In this document: positions 51,239-61,941 of the stretch, in pieces
How positions within the stretch are numbered: the stretch's first letter is position 1
Layout: the number at the start of each line of letters is the position of its first letter
Assembly: GCF_012932915.1 (NCBI RefSeq)
Contig: NZ_VCQU01000005.1
Location: 1-64,000 of the forward strand
Length of the DNA: 64,000 bases
Reading direction: 5' to 3'
Source of the DNA: Antrihabitans stalactiti
GTDB lineage: Bacteria; Actinomycetota; Actinomycetes; Mycobacteriales; Mycobacteriaceae
The notes under the pieces: generated by a model
Seen by the model: the letters and a program-made list of their open reading frames with translations, nothing else
What the model was told of the DNA's origin: nothing
The model's database searches: none
Position numbers and translations under genes: made by a program

Positions 51239-52281
51239 CACATGGCTTGGCTATGAACGAACGGAGAGTGTTCGTTGTCGGAGTACTGGTTGCCCGGCCC
51301 AGCTTGCCGAACCCGCAGGTGCAAGTCCTCCCGAATCGAGGCGTCAGCCAGCGGCAAGTTCGGGTCGGCCTCGAACGCCTGCTGCATCATGCCCCAGCCT
51401 TCGGGGCTGACCGGTATGGCGGCGTTGCGCAGTGGGCCCTTCGCCTGAGCCGTCGCCACCGCCCGGACAGTCAACTCAGCCAACCGCACAGTCAGCTTCG
51501 ATGGATGAAACCTGGCCATTTCCAACAGGTCTGGTGTGAGATGTCGCGAGACAGCGGTGGCGACGACACGCAGCACCGGCGCGGCGACAGCCATCGGCCA
51601 TGCCGGCTCCATCGGTGAGCGCATCAGGAAGTCGACATCCCGGACGCCTTTGAGGCCCAATGCCATTCGCGGCATCCAACCAAGCGCAATCTCCCGGCAG
51701 CCTTCGAAGGTGAGCGGCACATCTTTGGGATCGACGCCGACCAGCTGCGCGAACGGCACGTTCTCTGCGGCGAATCGGTCCTTGTCCGACTTGCTCAGCC
51801 CCGGACCGAACTGGCCGTAGCACTCGGCCAAGCTCACGATGCCGAGCGCGTGCGTCCAGAGCGCCATCTCGAGGTCGGTGCCGTGGTACTCCCGGCCGGT
51901 GATCGGGTCCATTCCGTTGATGTGCGAGTGCACGCGGAACAGCGTCCGGCCGGCGCGAATGGCGGATTCCGAGTCCCCGAACGAAGCCATCTGGAAGAAC
52001 ATGATCGACCGCCGGGCGCGGGTGATCGGATCGGTGCGCATCACGCTGTGGGTCGAGACCGACTCGGCCACGCGGGGGTCGAACAGCACCTCGATCGCGC
52101 CCCGATAGATGCCGAGCACCAGACTGAGCGGACTCTTCTTGCCCAACTCCCAAGTGAGCGATTCTGGTCCGTAGAAGCCGTTGTCGGGCCGCGGCGCGAG
52201 CCGGACCGCATTCATCCGCTCCACGTCCTTGACCAGGTACTGATCGACGTTTTTGCGCACTTCGGCGACGTTGATACCCAT
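51238..52281 (-). CDS. MpaB/rubber-oxygenase-family (DUF2236) oxygenase
   Basis: 347 residues of the DUF2236 family, which includes latex-clearing protein Lcp and MpaB. Landmarks are VSTHSVMRTDP, FRVHSHINGMDP, GREYHGTDLEMALWTHAL; the His residues in these segments are the probable haem ligands. It likely cleaves or oxidises an unsaturated lipid or terpenoid. ATG 52281 has aagggagttctccga. A tandem dyad operator lies upstream (52335-52362). The ferredoxin gene overlaps its stop; TetR and glyoxalase genes follow. Confidence 0.86.
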   Translation of the reverse strand: MGINVAEVRKNVDQYLVKDVERMNAVRLAPRPDNGFYGPESLTWELGKKSPLSLVLGIYRGAIEVLFDPRVAESVSTHSVMRTDPITRARRSIMFFQMASFGDSESAIRAGRTLFRVHSHINGMDPITGREYHGTDLEMALWTHALGIVSLAECYGQFGPGLSKSDKDRFAAENVPFAQLVGVDPKDVPLTFEGCREIALGWMPRMALGLKGVRDVDFLMRSPMEPAWPMAVAAPVLRVVATAVSRHLTPDLLEMARFHPSKLTVRLAELTVRAVATAQAKGPLRNAAIPVSPEGWGMMQQAFEADPNLPLADASIREDLHLRVRQAGPGNQYSDNEHSPFVHSQAM

Positions 52282-52334
52282 TCGGAGAACTCCCTTGTTC
52301 CACGGAAGCGGCATACGTTCGATGCGCGCTGCAG

Positions 52335-52362
52335 TTATCGTGACATCATTATCACGATAATG
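52335..52362. promoter_or_regulatory. Overlapping dyad operator upstream of the DUF2236 oxygenase
   Basis: Two overlapping palindromes share a half-site: ttatcgtga-N8-tcacgataa (52335-52360) and cattatc-ac-gataatg (52347-52362). It lies 54 bp upstream of the oxygenase ATG in an A+T-rich region. The nested symmetry suits cooperative binding of a TetR dimer pair; the regulator at 50175-50834 is the obvious candidate. Confidence 0.65.
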
Positions 52363-52383
52363 CAATCACGAAATTAATCCAGA

Positions 52384-54561
52384 TCAGCTCGATCTGTCGG
52401 GGACGAGCCAGATCGCGCTGAGCGGGGCCAGGGCGATCTGCGCGGATGCGGGGAGTCCGTTCCTCGATTCGTTCGACGCCTCGACCGCGCCGAAGTTTCC
52501 GACGCCACCTCCGCCGTATGCCTGCGCGTCGGTGTTGAGTACTTCGATCCATCGTCCTGCGGAGGGAAGGCCGATCCGATAGGTGGCGTGCAATGAGCCG
52601 GACAAGTTGTAGATACACGCCACCACGCCGCCGTCGGAACCGAAGCGCAAGAAGCTGACGACGTTGTCGTCACGGTCGTCGGCGTTGATCCAGGAGTAGC
52701 CCTGCGGTGAGGTGTCTTGATTCCACAGCGCGGGACGGGCTTTGTATGCGTTGTTGAGGTCGGTCACGAGGCGGAAGATGCCGCGGTGTCTGTCGTCGTC
52801 GAGCAGGTACCAGTCCAGCGACCGTTCCTCCGACCACTCACGGACCTGACCGAATTCTTGACCCATGAAGAGCAACTGCTTGCCGGGGTGCGCCCACATA
52901 TAGGCGAGGAAGCTACGCAGCCCAGCGGCCTTGTCGTAATCACCACCCGGCATCCGGGTCCATAGCGTGCCTTTGCCGTGGACGACCTCGTCGTGGCTGA
53001 TCGGCAGCAGGTAGTTCTCGCTCCAGGCGTACATCGCCGAGAACGTGATCTCGTTGTGGTGATACGAGCGGTGAATCGGGTCGTGCGCGAAGTAGTCGAG
53101 CGTGTCGTGCATCCAGCCCATGCTCCACTTCATGTTGAAGCCGAGCCCGCCATCCGAAGTTGCGCGCGTAACCCCAGGCCAATCGGTGGACTCCTCGGCG
53201 ATGGTTGCCACTCCACGGTGCACCTTGTGCACGGTTGCATTCATCTCCTGCAGAAACGCGACAGCCTCGAGGTTCTCGCGCCCGCCGTGGATGTTCGGCG
53301 TCCAGCCGCCCTCGTCCTTCGAGAAGTCGAGGTAGAGCATCGACGCGACCGCGTCCACGCGCAGCCCGTCGACGTGGAATTCGTCCATCCAGTACAACGC
53401 GTTGGCGACGAGGAAGTTGCGGACCTCCGAGCGACCGAAGTCGAAAACGTAGGTGCCCCAGTCGAGTTGCTCGCCGCGGCGAGGGTCGGCGTGTTCGTAC
53501 AGGGGTGTGCCGTCGAAGCGTGCCAGCGCCCACGCGTCTTTGGGGAAATGCGCGGGGACCCAGTCAACGAGCACCGAGATGCCTGCGGAGTGCAGATGGT
53601 CGACGAAGTACCGGAAGTCGTCGGGACTGCCGAAGCGAGCCGTCGGCGCGAAGTACGACGTGACCTGATAACCCCACGAGCCGCCGAACGGATGCTCGGC
53701 GATCGGCAGCAATTCGACGTGCGTGAATCCGCATTCGTTGACGTAATCCGCCAGCTCGTGCGCGAGAGATCGGTAGTCCAGGCCGCGCCGCCAGGACCCG
53801 AGATGCACCTCGTACACGCTCATCGGCGCAGTGCTGGGTTCGGTCTCGGCGCGTGTGGCCAGCCAATCGCGGTCGCGCCATTCGTAGCGGCTGGTGGTGA
53901 CGACGGACGCGGTGTCGGGCGGAATCTCGGTGCGCATCGCCATCGGGTCGGCTTTGTCGCGGACGACGCCGTCGCTGCCGTGGATGCGGAACTTGTACCG
54001 CGTCCCGTCGCCGACGTCGGGGACGAACAGTTCCCACACCCCGGTCGAGCCGAGCACGCGCATGGGGGTGCGGTTGCCTGACCAATACTCGAAGTCGCCG
54101 ATCACGGTGACCCCGCGTGCATTCGGTGCCCAGACCGCGAACGACGTGCCGGTGACGTCGCCGTCGGGCGTCGTGTACGTGCGAACATGGGCACCGAGGA
54201 TGTCCCAGAGCCGTTCGTGGCGGCCCTCTTTGAACAGATGGAGATCCAGGTCGCCGAGGGTCGGAAGGAAGCGGTAGCCGTCGGCGGTGACCAGTGGGTC
54301 TCCGCCGGGATAGGTCACGACCAGTCGGTAGTCGATCAAGTCGTGGATCGGCACGAGAGCACTGAACAACCCGTCCGCAACGTGTTCGAGCGGGTAGTCG
54401 ACGCCACCGATGCGCGCCGCGACCAACTCTGCCTGCGGTCGCAGGGTCCGGATGATCGTGCCATCTCGGTGTGGATGCGCGCCGAGGATCGAATGGGGGT
54501 CGTGGTGTTCACCGCGGGCAAGTCGATCCAGGTCTGCCGCGGTGGGCGCTCCGGTACTCAT
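52384..54561 (-). CDS. glgB: 1,4-alpha-glucan branching enzyme
   Basis: 725 residues. N-terminal carbohydrate-binding modules are followed by the GH13 (beta/alpha)8 catalytic domain: [19 protein letters not shown] (nucleophile Asp), [12 protein letters not shown] (acid/base Glu) and [14 protein letters not shown]. It introduces alpha-1,6 branches into glucan. ATG 54561 overlaps the stop of glgE by 4 bp (ATGA), so the elongating and branching enzymes are translated together. It is the last gene of the seven-gene sugar/glucan unit; a longer frame upstream is not needed. Confidence 0.96.
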   Translation of the reverse strand: MSTGAPTAADLDRLARGEHHDPHSILGAHPHRDGTIIRTLRPQAELVAARIGGVDYPLEHVADGLFSALVPIHDLIDYRLVVTYPGGDPLVTADGYRFLPTLGDLDLHLFKEGRHERLWDILGAHVRTYTTPDGDVTGTSFAVWAPNARGVTVIGDFEYWSGNRTPMRVLGSTGVWELFVPDVGDGTRYKFRIHGSDGVVRDKADPMAMRTEIPPDTASVVTTSRYEWRDRDWLATRAETEPSTAPMSVYEVHLGSWRRGLDYRSLAHELADYVNECGFTHVELLPIAEHPFGGSWGYQVTSYFAPTARFGSPDDFRYFVDHLHSAGISVLVDWVPAHFPKDAWALARFDGTPLYEHADPRRGEQLDWGTYVFDFGRSEVRNFLVANALYWMDEFHVDGLRVDAVASMLYLDFSKDEGGWTPNIHGGRENLEAVAFLQEMNATVHKVHRGVATIAEESTDWPGVTRATSDGGLGFNMKWSMGWMHDTLDYFAHDPIHRSYHHNEITFSAMYAWSENYLLPISHDEVVHGKGTLWTRMPGGDYDKAAGLRSFLAYMWAHPGKQLLFMGQEFGQVREWSEERSLDWYLLDDDRHRGIFRLVTDLNNAYKARPALWNQDTSPQGYSWINADDRDDNVVSFLRFGSDGGVVACIYNLSGSLHATYRIGLPSAGRWIEVLNTDAQAYGGGGVGNFGAVEASNESRNGLPASAQIALAPLSAIWLVPDRSS

Positions 54562-56549
54562 CGGACCACCGGCAACGCGAGAATGTGTGCGACCGCTTTC
54601 CATGGCTCCAACCGGATGAAGTTGGTTTGGCCCCAATGATATTCCTCGCCGCTGACCTCGTCGTATACGGGAAAGTGATCGTGCCAGTCGTGCCCGATTG
54701 CGGGCATGTCGATGTGGATCGTGCCGGCTTCGGGGCCGAACGGGTTGAGGTTGACGATGACGAGAACCGCGTCACCGGTCGCCGGATCGACTTTGGAGTA
54801 AGCAATCAGGGCGTCGTTGTCGATGTGGTGAAAATGGATGTTGCGCAGCTGCTGCAACGATGGGTGCGCACGGCGGATTTCGTTGAGCCGAGTTATCCAG
54901 GGCTCCAACGATTCTCCGCGAGACCGCGCACCAGCGAAGTCGCGAGGACGGAGCTGGTACTTCTCCGAGTCGAGGTACTCCTCGCTGCCCTCCCGGACCG
55001 CTTGGTGCTCGAACAGTTCGTAACCGGAGTACACGCCCCAAGTGGGCGCGAGGGTTGCCGCGAGTGTGGCTCGTAACGCGAACATGCCCGGACCGCCGTA
55101 TTGCAGGCTCTCGTGCAGGATGTCGGGGGTGTTGACGAACAGGTTCGGCCGGGCTTCGTCGGCTTTCGAGGCGATCTCGGTACCGAATTCGGTGAGCTCC
55201 CACTTCGCGACTCGCCACGTGAAATACGTGTAGGACTGCGTGAATCCGCGCCGAGCCAGTCCGTAGAGGCGAGCGGGACGAGTGAACGCTTCGGCGAGGA
55301 ACAGGACGTCCGGGTCCGTGGTGTGGACCTGCTCGATCAGCCACTCCCAGAAGTCCGGTGGCTTGGTGTGTGGATTGTCGACCCGAAATATCTTCACTCC
55401 CAACGAAATCCAGTGCCGCACTACGTCCAGCACGGCGGTGTAGATCCCGTCGGGATCGATGTCGAAATTCACCGGGTAAATGTCCTGGTACTTCTTCGGC
55501 GGATTCTCCGCATACGCGATCGAACCGTCCGGCAACACAGTGAACCAATCCTGATGCGTTTGTGCCCAAGGGTGATCGGGCGCGCACTGGAGTGCAAGAT
55601 CCAGTGCGACTTCCATATTGAGCTTCGCCGCCGCCGCGACGAAGCTCGTGAAATCTGCTTCGGTACCCAATTCCGGATGGATCGCGTCGTGGCCGCCCTC
55701 GGCGGACCCGATTGCCCACGGCGAGCCGACATCGTCGGGACCGGGAGTCAGAGTGTTGTTGGGACCCTTGCGGTTTACTCGTCCGATCGGGTGGATCGGC
55801 GGTAGGTACACCACGTCGAAACCCATCGCAGCAATCCGCGGAAGGTCGGCGGCCGCGGTCGCGAAAGTACCGTGCACCGGCCGGCCGTGGTCGTCCCAGC
55901 CGCCGGTCGAGCGTGGAAACAGCTCGTACCAGGAACCGAACAATGCGCGCCGACGGTCGACATGTACGGACCGCACACCGCTGCGGGTGACCAAGTCGCG
56001 CAACGGATATACGTTCAGCAACTCCGTGACGTCACCGGCGAATGCCGGTGCCACCCGGGCGTGCAACTGGGCATCCCCGCGCAACGACTGCGCCACTTCG
56101 GCGAGGCGTGAGCGCTCACCGCGCGGAGCCTTTCGTGCGACCTGATCGAACAGCCGCGCCCCGATTTCCAATTCGTTGGCCAGGTCTGCCGCGCTTTGCC
56201 CGACCGCCAGCTTCGCCTCCAGGCCGTGCCGCCAGGTCGTGATCGGGTCGCCCCAGGCTTCGATGCGGAACTGCCACACACCCTCCGACGTCGGCGTGAA
56301 CGATGCTTCGAACACGTCGGGCTCGGCGGCGGGGTGCATCCGTACCCGCAGCGTTTTGCCGCCGGGCTCTCGGACAGCCACGTTTGCAGCGACGGCGTCG
56401 TGCCCTTCGCGCCACACGACCGCGCGGATCGGAAACACCTCGCCCACAACCGCTTTAGCAGCCCGACCACCGGGGATCGTCGGCCACACCTCATCGATCG
56501 CGATGCGACCCGTCCGGGTTGGCAAGCGGATGTCTTCTGCAATCGACAC
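54558..56549 (-). CDS. glgE: Alpha-1,4-glucan:maltose-1-phosphate maltosyltransferase
   Basis: 663 residues, GH13 subfamily 3. N-terminal domain, then the catalytic barrel with [37 protein letters not shown] (nucleophile Asp) and LAEAFTRP (acid/base Glu); C-terminal [15 protein letters not shown]. It transfers maltosyl units from maltose-1-phosphate to growing alpha-glucan. GTG 56549 has a strong site (aggaggccaca). It sits between glgC and glgB in one operon with its probable substrate supplier glgM. Confidence 0.96.
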   Translation of the reverse strand: MSIAEDIRLPTRTGRIAIDEVWPTIPGGRAAKAVVGEVFPIRAVVWREGHDAVAANVAVREPGGKTLRVRMHPAAEPDVFEASFTPTSEGVWQFRIEAWGDPITTWRHGLEAKLAVGQSAADLANELEIGARLFDQVARKAPRGERSRLAEVAQSLRGDAQLHARVAPAFAGDVTELLNVYPLRDLVTRSGVRSVHVDRRRALFGSWYELFPRSTGGWDDHGRPVHGTFATAAADLPRIAAMGFDVVYLPPIHPIGRVNRKGPNNTLTPGPDDVGSPWAIGSAEGGHDAIHPELGTEADFTSFVAAAAKLNMEVALDLALQCAPDHPWAQTHQDWFTVLPDGSIAYAENPPKKYQDIYPVNFDIDPDGIYTAVLDVVRHWISLGVKIFRVDNPHTKPPDFWEWLIEQVHTTDPDVLFLAEAFTRPARLYGLARRGFTQSYTYFTWRVAKWELTEFGTEIASKADEARPNLFVNTPDILHESLQYGGPGMFALRATLAATLAPTWGVYSGYELFEHQAVREGSEEYLDSEKYQLRPRDFAGARSRGESLEPWITRLNEIRRAHPSLQQLRNIHFHHIDNDALIAYSKVDPATGDAVLVIVNLNPFGPEAGTIHIDMPAIGHDWHDHFPVYDEVSGEEYHWGQTNFIRLEPWKAVAHILALPVVR

Positions 56550-56585
56550 TGGGTGTGGCCTCCTGGTTTTGTTGGTTGAGCGTGG

Positions 56586-57806
56586 TCACCGCACGGCGAG
56601 GGCACCTTTGCCCAGCACGACGATGCCGTTGTCGCTGACGTGATAGTGGCTGCGATCGCGGCCGAGGTCGACGCCGATGTGAGCGCCTGCCGGAACCTCG
56701 ACGTTCTTGTCGAGAATCGCGCGCCGCACAACGGCCCCGGCGCCGACTCGCACGCGGTCGCACAAGATCGAGTCCTGCACCACTGCGCCTTGTTCGAGGA
56801 ACACTCCCGGTGACAAGACCGAATTCACGACCTGCGCTCCGGACACGATGCACCCCGCGCTGACCATGGAATCCTGCGCCACGCCGCCTGCAATGAACTT
56901 TGCCGGCGGGCGTTGTGAGGGGAGCGCGAAGATCGGCCACTCCTCGTTGTAGAGGTTGAACACCGGAAGTGGCGAAATCAGGTCCTGATGTGCGTCGTAG
57001 TAGGCGTCGATCGTTCCGACGTCGCGCCAGTAGCCGTGGTCGCGCTCGGTTTCGCCGGGCACCACGTTCGAGTTGAAGTCGTAGACGCCGGCTTCACCCC
57101 GTGCCACCAGTTGCGGCACGATGTCGCCGCCCATGTCGTGCCGCGATGTCGGGTCCGCGGCGTCTTGTGCGAGTGCGTCTTTGAGGGCCTCCGTGGAGAA
57201 CACGTAATTGCCCATCGATACGAAAGACTCGTCGGGCGAATCGGGCAGTCCCGGTGGATCGGCGGGCTTCTCCAGGAACTCCGAGATGGTGGTGCCGTCT
57301 TCGGTGTGAATGACGCCGAACGCCGACGCCTGGTCACGAGGGACACGAATACCGGCGACCGTGACACCTGCGCCGGACTCGACATGCTGCTCGATCATCT
57401 GCGCGGGATCCATGCGATAGACGTTGTCTGCGCCGAACACCGCAACGATGTCGGGCGCCTCGTCGTGGATCAGGTTCATGCTCTGGTAGATCGCGTCGGC
57501 GCTGCCGAGATACCAATGCGGACCTCGCCGTTGCTGGGCAGGGACCGGTGTGACGTAGCCGCCGAGCAGCGACGCGAGTCGCCATGCGGTCGAAATGTGT
57601 CGGTCGAGCGAATGCGACTTGTACTGGGTCAGCACCGCGATTCGGTGGATGCCGCCGTTGACCATGTTCGACAGCACGAAGTCGATCATTCGATGCCCGC
57701 CGCCGAACGGCACCGCAGGCTTGGATCGGTCGAGAGTCAACGGCATGAGCCGCTTACCTTCCCCGCCTGCCAGGACGATGCCCAGTACCCGAGGCCTTTT
57801 CGTCAT
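56586..57806 (-). CDS. glgC: Glucose-1-phosphate adenylyltransferase
   Basis: 406 residues. Nucleotidyltransferase motif [13 protein letters not shown] near the start, [16 protein letters not shown]-like [20 protein letters not shown] and a C-terminal left-handed beta-helix. It makes ADP-glucose from glucose-1-phosphate and ATP, the rate-limiting, allosterically controlled step. ATG 57806 shares one base with the glgM stop (TAATG). With pgm and glgM it completes the route to maltose-1-phosphate. Confidence 0.96.
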   Translation of the reverse strand: MTKRPRVLGIVLAGGEGKRLMPLTLDRSKPAVPFGGGHRMIDFVLSNMVNGGIHRIAVLTQYKSHSLDRHISTAWRLASLLGGYVTPVPAQQRRGPHWYLGSADAIYQSMNLIHDEAPDIVAVFGADNVYRMDPAQMIEQHVESGAGVTVAGIRVPRDQASAFGVIHTEDGTTISEFLEKPADPPGLPDSPDESFVSMGNYVFSTEALKDALAQDAADPTSRHDMGGDIVPQLVARGEAGVYDFNSNVVPGETERDHGYWRDVGTIDAYYDAHQDLISPLPVFNLYNEEWPIFALPSQRPPAKFIAGGVAQDSMVSAGCIVSGAQVVNSVLSPGVFLEQGAVVQDSILCDRVRVGAGAVVRRAILDKNVEVPAGAHIGVDLGRDRSHYHVSDNGIVVLGKGALAVR

Positions 57807-58990
57807 TACCGATTCCCCAGTCTGTTGTCGATGGCTCTGTTGTAAACCGAGAGAGTTCGCGCTGCGATCGCGTCCCATCCGTACTCTTCGATCGCGCGTC
57901 TGCGCCCGGCAAGGCCCATTCCGGTCGTGCGTTCGGGGTCGTCCAGCAGTTCGTTCACCTTTTCGGTGAATTTCGCTTCGAACGCCCGCGGGTCGGCACT
58001 GTCATATGGCACGAGTAGCCCGGTTGAGCCATTGATAACCACATCCGGGATTCCGCCTACCTCGCTGGCGACCACAGCGGTCTCGCATGCCATCGCCTCG
58101 AGGTTCACAATTCCCTGCGGCTCGTACACCGATGGACACGCGAAAACGGTCGATCCGGAGAGCAGCTGGATGATCTCGTTCTGCGGCAGCATGCCCGGAA
58201 TCCAATGCACCCCATCGCGATTGGCCTGCAGCTCGGTGACCAATCCGGTGAACTCCGCCTTCAGCTCGGCAGTGTCAGGCTCGCCCGCGCACAGCACAAG
58301 CTGAGCGTCCGGGCGGAACCCGGCGGCCGCACGGACCAGATGCGCGACGCCTTTCTGCCTCGTCACCCGTCCGACGAACAGCACGGTCGGCCGGTTGGGG
58401 TCGATGCCGTGCTTGGCCCAGGCCGATCGGTCGTCGGTCGGCTGGTAGAGCTGCGAGTCGATGCCGTTCGGGATGACGGTCACGCGGTCCGGGTGCACCT
58501 CCGGGTAGAGGCGGACGATGTCGGACCGCATCGCATGGCTGACTGCGATGATCGCGTCGGCGTTGTCGATCGCCGTCTTCTCCGCCCAGCACGACAACGC
58601 GTAGCCGCCACCGAGTTGCTCGACTTTCCACGGCCGCAACGGCTCCAGCGAATGCGTCGTCACGACATGCGGAATGTCGTACAGCAGTTTGGCTATGTGA
58701 CCAGCGAGATTGGCGTACCAGGTGTGGCTGTGGACCAGGTCGCGATCGGCCACGGCGGCGGCCATCGACAGGTCGACCGACAGCGTCGACAACGCCGGAT
58801 TCGCACCCTTGGTCGCCGTCGCAGGCACGTGACCATGCGCCGGGGCGGTCTCCGACACCCGATCGGCACCCCACGCATGGACCGCGAGGTCGACCAACGA
58901 CCGCAGTTCGCGAGAAAGAAAGTCGACGTGCACGCCTGCGCCGCCGTAGACGTCCGGCGGGTACTCGCGAGTCAGCAACCCGACCTTCAT
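57806..58990 (-). CDS. glgM: Alpha-maltose-1-phosphate synthase (GT4 GlgA/GlgM)
   Basis: 394 residues, GT-B fold of family GT4, the short actinobacterial type formerly called glycogen synthase (GlgA). Motifs: [43 protein letters not shown] and [17 protein letters not shown] (E-x7-E donor motif). The mycobacterial counterpart joins ADP-glucose and glucose-1-phosphate to give maltose-1-phosphate for GlgE. The start overlaps the pgm stop by 4 bp (ATGA). Having glgE in the same operon supports the GlgM rather than a plain synthase role. Confidence 0.94.
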   Translation of the reverse strand: MKVGLLTREYPPDVYGGAGVHVDFLSRELRSLVDLAVHAWGADRVSETAPAHGHVPATATKGANPALSTLSVDLSMAAAVADRDLVHSHTWYANLAGHIAKLLYDIPHVVTTHSLEPLRPWKVEQLGGGYALSCWAEKTAIDNADAIIAVSHAMRSDIVRLYPEVHPDRVTVIPNGIDSQLYQPTDDRSAWAKHGIDPNRPTVLFVGRVTRQKGVAHLVRAAAGFRPDAQLVLCAGEPDTAELKAEFTGLVTELQANRDGVHWIPGMLPQNEIIQLLSGSTVFACPSVYEPQGIVNLEAMACETAVVASEVGGIPDVVINGSTGLLVPYDSADPRAFEAKFTEKVNELLDDPERTTGMGLAGRRRAIEEYGWDAIAARTLSVYNRAIDNRLGNR

Positions 58991-60624
58991 GAGGCGCCGC
59001 CCAACGCTGTGGCCACGACCTCGCGTGCCTCGCTTTGGATCTGGCTCAGATGTTCGGGACCGCGGAAGCTCTCGGCGTAGATCTTGTAGGCATCCTCGGT
59101 TCCCGATGGCCTGGCGGCGAACCAGCCGGATTCGGTGATCACCTTCACCCCGCCGAGTGCCTCGTTGTTGCCCGGCGCAGCGGTCAGTCTGGCGACGATC
59201 GGCTCGCCCGCCAACTCGGTCGCCGTCACGTCATTTCCGGAGAGCTTGCCGAGTAGCGCCTTGTCCTCCCGCGTGGAGGCGACGTCGATACGCGCATAGG
59301 CAGGGGTGCCGAACTTTCCGGTGAGCTTTTCGTAGTGCTGCGAAGGGCTTTCGCCCGTGACCGCCTGAATTTCCGAAGCGAGGAGCGCCAAGATGATGCC
59401 GTCCTTATCCGTTGTCCACACTTTTCCGTCGGAGCGCAGGTACGACGCTCCGGCGCTTTCTTCACCGCCGAAGCCTAGGTCGCCGCTGACCAAACCGGGC
59501 ACGAACCATTTGAAGCCGACGGGCACCTCCAACAGTCGCCGACCTAGATCGGCGGCCACTCTGTCGATCATTGACGAGCTGACCATCGTTTTGCCGACAG
59601 CCGCGTCCGGCGACCACCCCGGCCTGTTGCGGTAGAGGTAGTCGATGGCAACGGCGAGAAAATGATTGGGGTTCATCAGCCCGTGATCGGCGGTCACGAT
59701 GCCGTGCCGGTCGGAGTCGGCGTCGTTGCCGGTCGCGATGTCGAACTCCGACTTCCGTTGTACCAGTGATGCCATCGCGTAGGGGGAGGAGCAGTCCATG
59801 CGGATCTTGCCGTCCCAGTCGAGAGTCATGAACCCGAACTGCGGGTCGACGACGTCGTTGACGACCGTGAGATCGAGGCCGTGCCGCTCAGCAATGACGC
59901 CCCAGTAGGCAACCGACGCACCACCCAACGGGTCCGCGCCGATCCGCACGCCCGCGTCGCGAATCGCGGCGAAGTTGATCATGGCAGGCAGGTCGTCGAC
60001 GTAGTGACCGGTGAAGTCATACGCTTGAGTTTCTGCACGTTCGAACGGAATTCGCTTGACACCGGCCAGTTTCGCGACGAGGAGTTCATTAGCCCGGCCG
60101 GCGATCCAGGAAGTCGCGTCGACGTTGGCAGGCCCACCATCGGGTCCGTTGTATTTGAAGCCGCCGTCACGAGGCGGATTGTGCGACGGGGTGATCACCA
60201 CGCCGTCGGCGAGCGGTCCCGAGTTGTTCGCGTTGTGCCGCAGAATCGCATGCGACACCGCGGGCGTCGGCGTGTAGCCGCCCGCGTCGTCGTCGACGAT
60301 GGTGACGTCGTTCGCCGCGAACACTTCGATAGCGGTGCGCCAAGCCGGCTCCGACAACGCATGCGTGTCGCGCCCGACGAAAAGCGGTCCGGTAGTGCCT
60401 TGTTGGGCCCGGTACTCGCAGATCGCCTGGCTGGTCGCAGCGATGTGGTCGTCGTTGAACGTGGTGTCGAACGACGAGCCGCGGTGGCCCGAGGTGCCGA
60501 AAGCGACCCGCTGCACGGGTATCGCCGGATCGGGGTGCCCGTCGTGATATGCGGCGAGCAGCGCCTCGACGTCGATGAGATCCTCGGCAGTCGCGCGGGT
60601 TCCGGCTCGGGGGTTGGAAGGCAT
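58987..60624 (-). CDS. pgm: Phosphoglucomutase
   Basis: 545 residues, alpha-D-phosphohexomutase family. [11 protein letters not shown] at the start, the phosphoserine loop [14 protein letters not shown] (Ser near 145), Mg site [10 protein letters not shown], and sugar loop [13 protein letters not shown]-terminal phosphate-binding [16 protein letters not shown]. It interconverts glucose-6-phosphate and glucose-1-phosphate, feeding glgC and glgM. It follows the solute-binding lipoprotein gene after 24 bp and overlaps glgM. Confidence 0.96.
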   Translation of the reverse strand: MPSNPRAGTRATAEDLIDVEALLAAYHDGHPDPAIPVQRVAFGTSGHRGSSFDTTFNDDHIAATSQAICEYRAQQGTTGPLFVGRDTHALSEPAWRTAIEVFAANDVTIVDDDAGGYTPTPAVSHAILRHNANNSGPLADGVVITPSHNPPRDGGFKYNGPDGGPANVDATSWIAGRANELLVAKLAGVKRIPFERAETQAYDFTGHYVDDLPAMINFAAIRDAGVRIGADPLGGASVAYWGVIAERHGLDLTVVNDVVDPQFGFMTLDWDGKIRMDCSSPYAMASLVQRKSEFDIATGNDADSDRHGIVTADHGLMNPNHFLAVAIDYLYRNRPGWSPDAAVGKTMVSSSMIDRVAADLGRRLLEVPVGFKWFVPGLVSGDLGFGGEESAGASYLRSDGKVWTTDKDGIILALLASEIQAVTGESPSQHYEKLTGKFGTPAYARIDVASTREDKALLGKLSGNDVTATELAGEPIVARLTAAPGNNEALGGVKVITESGWFAARPSGTEDAYKIYAESFRGPEHLSQIQSEAREVVATALGGAS

Positions 60625-60648
60625 TGATAGTGACCTTTGATCGAGGGG

Positions 60649-61941
60649 TTATGGAGGCGGGATCCGACCACTGACGGCGTCTTCGAGAGCCGTGACGAAC
60701 ACTCCGGTGTCGCGGCTGTCGGCAAACGCCGACACACCGTCGTAGAAGCCTTGCTCGAATGTGGTGCTCATTGCTTCCCCGTGCACGATGGACAACAGCA
60801 CATTGCTGTCGCGGAGCACGCGGGCGGTTTGTTGTTGATAAGGCGACAACGAATCCAGCGGAACATCGGTCCGTAGCGGTACGGAACCCTTGACCGCGTT
60901 GAACGCGAGTGTTGTTTTGGGCGAACCGACTACGGCCAGGAAGTCGAGCGCATTCTGACCGTTCGAGGTGTTCTGGGCGACGACGAACGTATCGACGACT
61001 GCGAGGAACTGGTCAGCGGTCTCGGGGTAGGCGACGTAACCGAAATCCTTACCCTCCTCGGCACCGTCGGCCCGCAGCTCGCCGTAGACCGAGTCGTTCA
61101 TGACCAAGAAGCCGCAGCCGCCGCTGGCGAGTTTCTTTGTCGCCTGGTCCCACGTCAACGTGTGAGCGGCAGGGTCCGCGTGGTCGAGAACGGTGTTCAA
61201 CTCCTGCAACGCCGCCTTCACAGCGTCGCTGTCCCACTTGAACCGGTCTTTGATGATTGCGGCCCAGCCGTCGCTGCCGATCTTGCTCAGCAAGATGTTC
61301 TCGAAGAGCTCTGCCGTGGTGAAGTTGTCCTTGCTGCCCAGGCACAGCGGTGTCACCCCTGCCTTCTTCAAGGTCTCGAGATCGGCGAGGAATGTGGCGC
61401 TCGAATATCCGCTCTCGGGCGCTTTGATCCCGGCCTTCTCCAGGACCGCTGTGTTGAACCAGAGCATGTTGCTGCGATGGGCTCCCGACGGCACACCGAA
61501 CTGTTTGCCGTCCACCGTGACGGCGTCCATGATGACCGCGGGAAGTGCGGAACCGAGTCCGTCCTTCTGAAATGCGCCACTGACGTCGGCAATTCGGTTC
61601 CGGTCGACATATTCTTCGAGCGACTTTCCGATGAATGTCTGCCAGACATCGGGCGGATTACCGCTGCGCAGTCGCTCGGCCAAGGCAACAACCGCGTTGC
61701 TCCCCGCGCCACCGCTGACCGCACTGTTCACGACTTCCACGCCTGGGTGGGTGGCACGGAAATCATCGAACAGAATTGTCAGCGCTTTTGCTTCCGACCC
61801 CGAGGTCCACCAGGACAGCACGTCGAGATGATTGGTTTTGTCCGTCGACGGCGGTTTTGCATCCGATCCCGTACGCGAGCAACCACCCAGCACGAGAATT
61901 AGTGCTGCCGTTATCGCAATCCAGCGGCTCGAGCTGTTCAT
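60649..61941 (-). CDS. Sugar ABC-type solute-binding lipoprotein (orphan)
   Basis: 430 residues. Lipobox signal peptide (ILVLGGCSRT) and the family-1 extracellular solute-binding fold: VLSWWTSGSEAKAL, NPPDVWQTFIGKSLEEY, GVPSGAHRSNMLWFNTAVL. It should bind a mono- or oligosaccharide outside the membrane. No ABC permease or ATPase genes are adjacent; instead its start overlaps the MFS symporter gene (ATGA). It may deliver sugar to permeases encoded elsewhere, or act as a sensor. Transcription likely continues into pgm. Confidence 0.92.
   Translation of the reverse strand: MNSSSRWIAITAALILVLGGCSRTGSDAKPPSTDKTNHLDVLSWWTSGSEAKALTILFDDFRATHPGVEVVNSAVSGGAGSNAVVALAERLRSGNPPDVWQTFIGKSLEEYVDRNRIADVSGAFQKDGLGSALPAVIMDAVTVDGKQFGVPSGAHRSNMLWFNTAVLEKAGIKAPESGYSSATFLADLETLKKAGVTPLCLGSKDNFTTAELFENILLSKIGSDGWAAIIKDRFKWDSDAVKAALQELNTVLDHADPAAHTLTWDQATKKLASGGCGFLVMNDSVYGELRADGAEEGKDFGYVAYPETADQFLAVVDTFVVAQNTSNGQNALDFLAVVGSPKTTLAFNAVKGSVPLRTDVPLDSLSPYQQQTARVLRDSNVLLSIVHGEAMSTTFEQGFYDGVSAFADSRDTGVFVTALEDAVSGRIPPP

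Noticed and set aside
52978-54081. Long plus-strand open frame (367 codons) opposite glgB
   Set aside because: Wholly antisense to an unmistakable branching enzyme; composition is Arg/Val/Ala-biased as expected of shadow frames in G+C-rich DNA.
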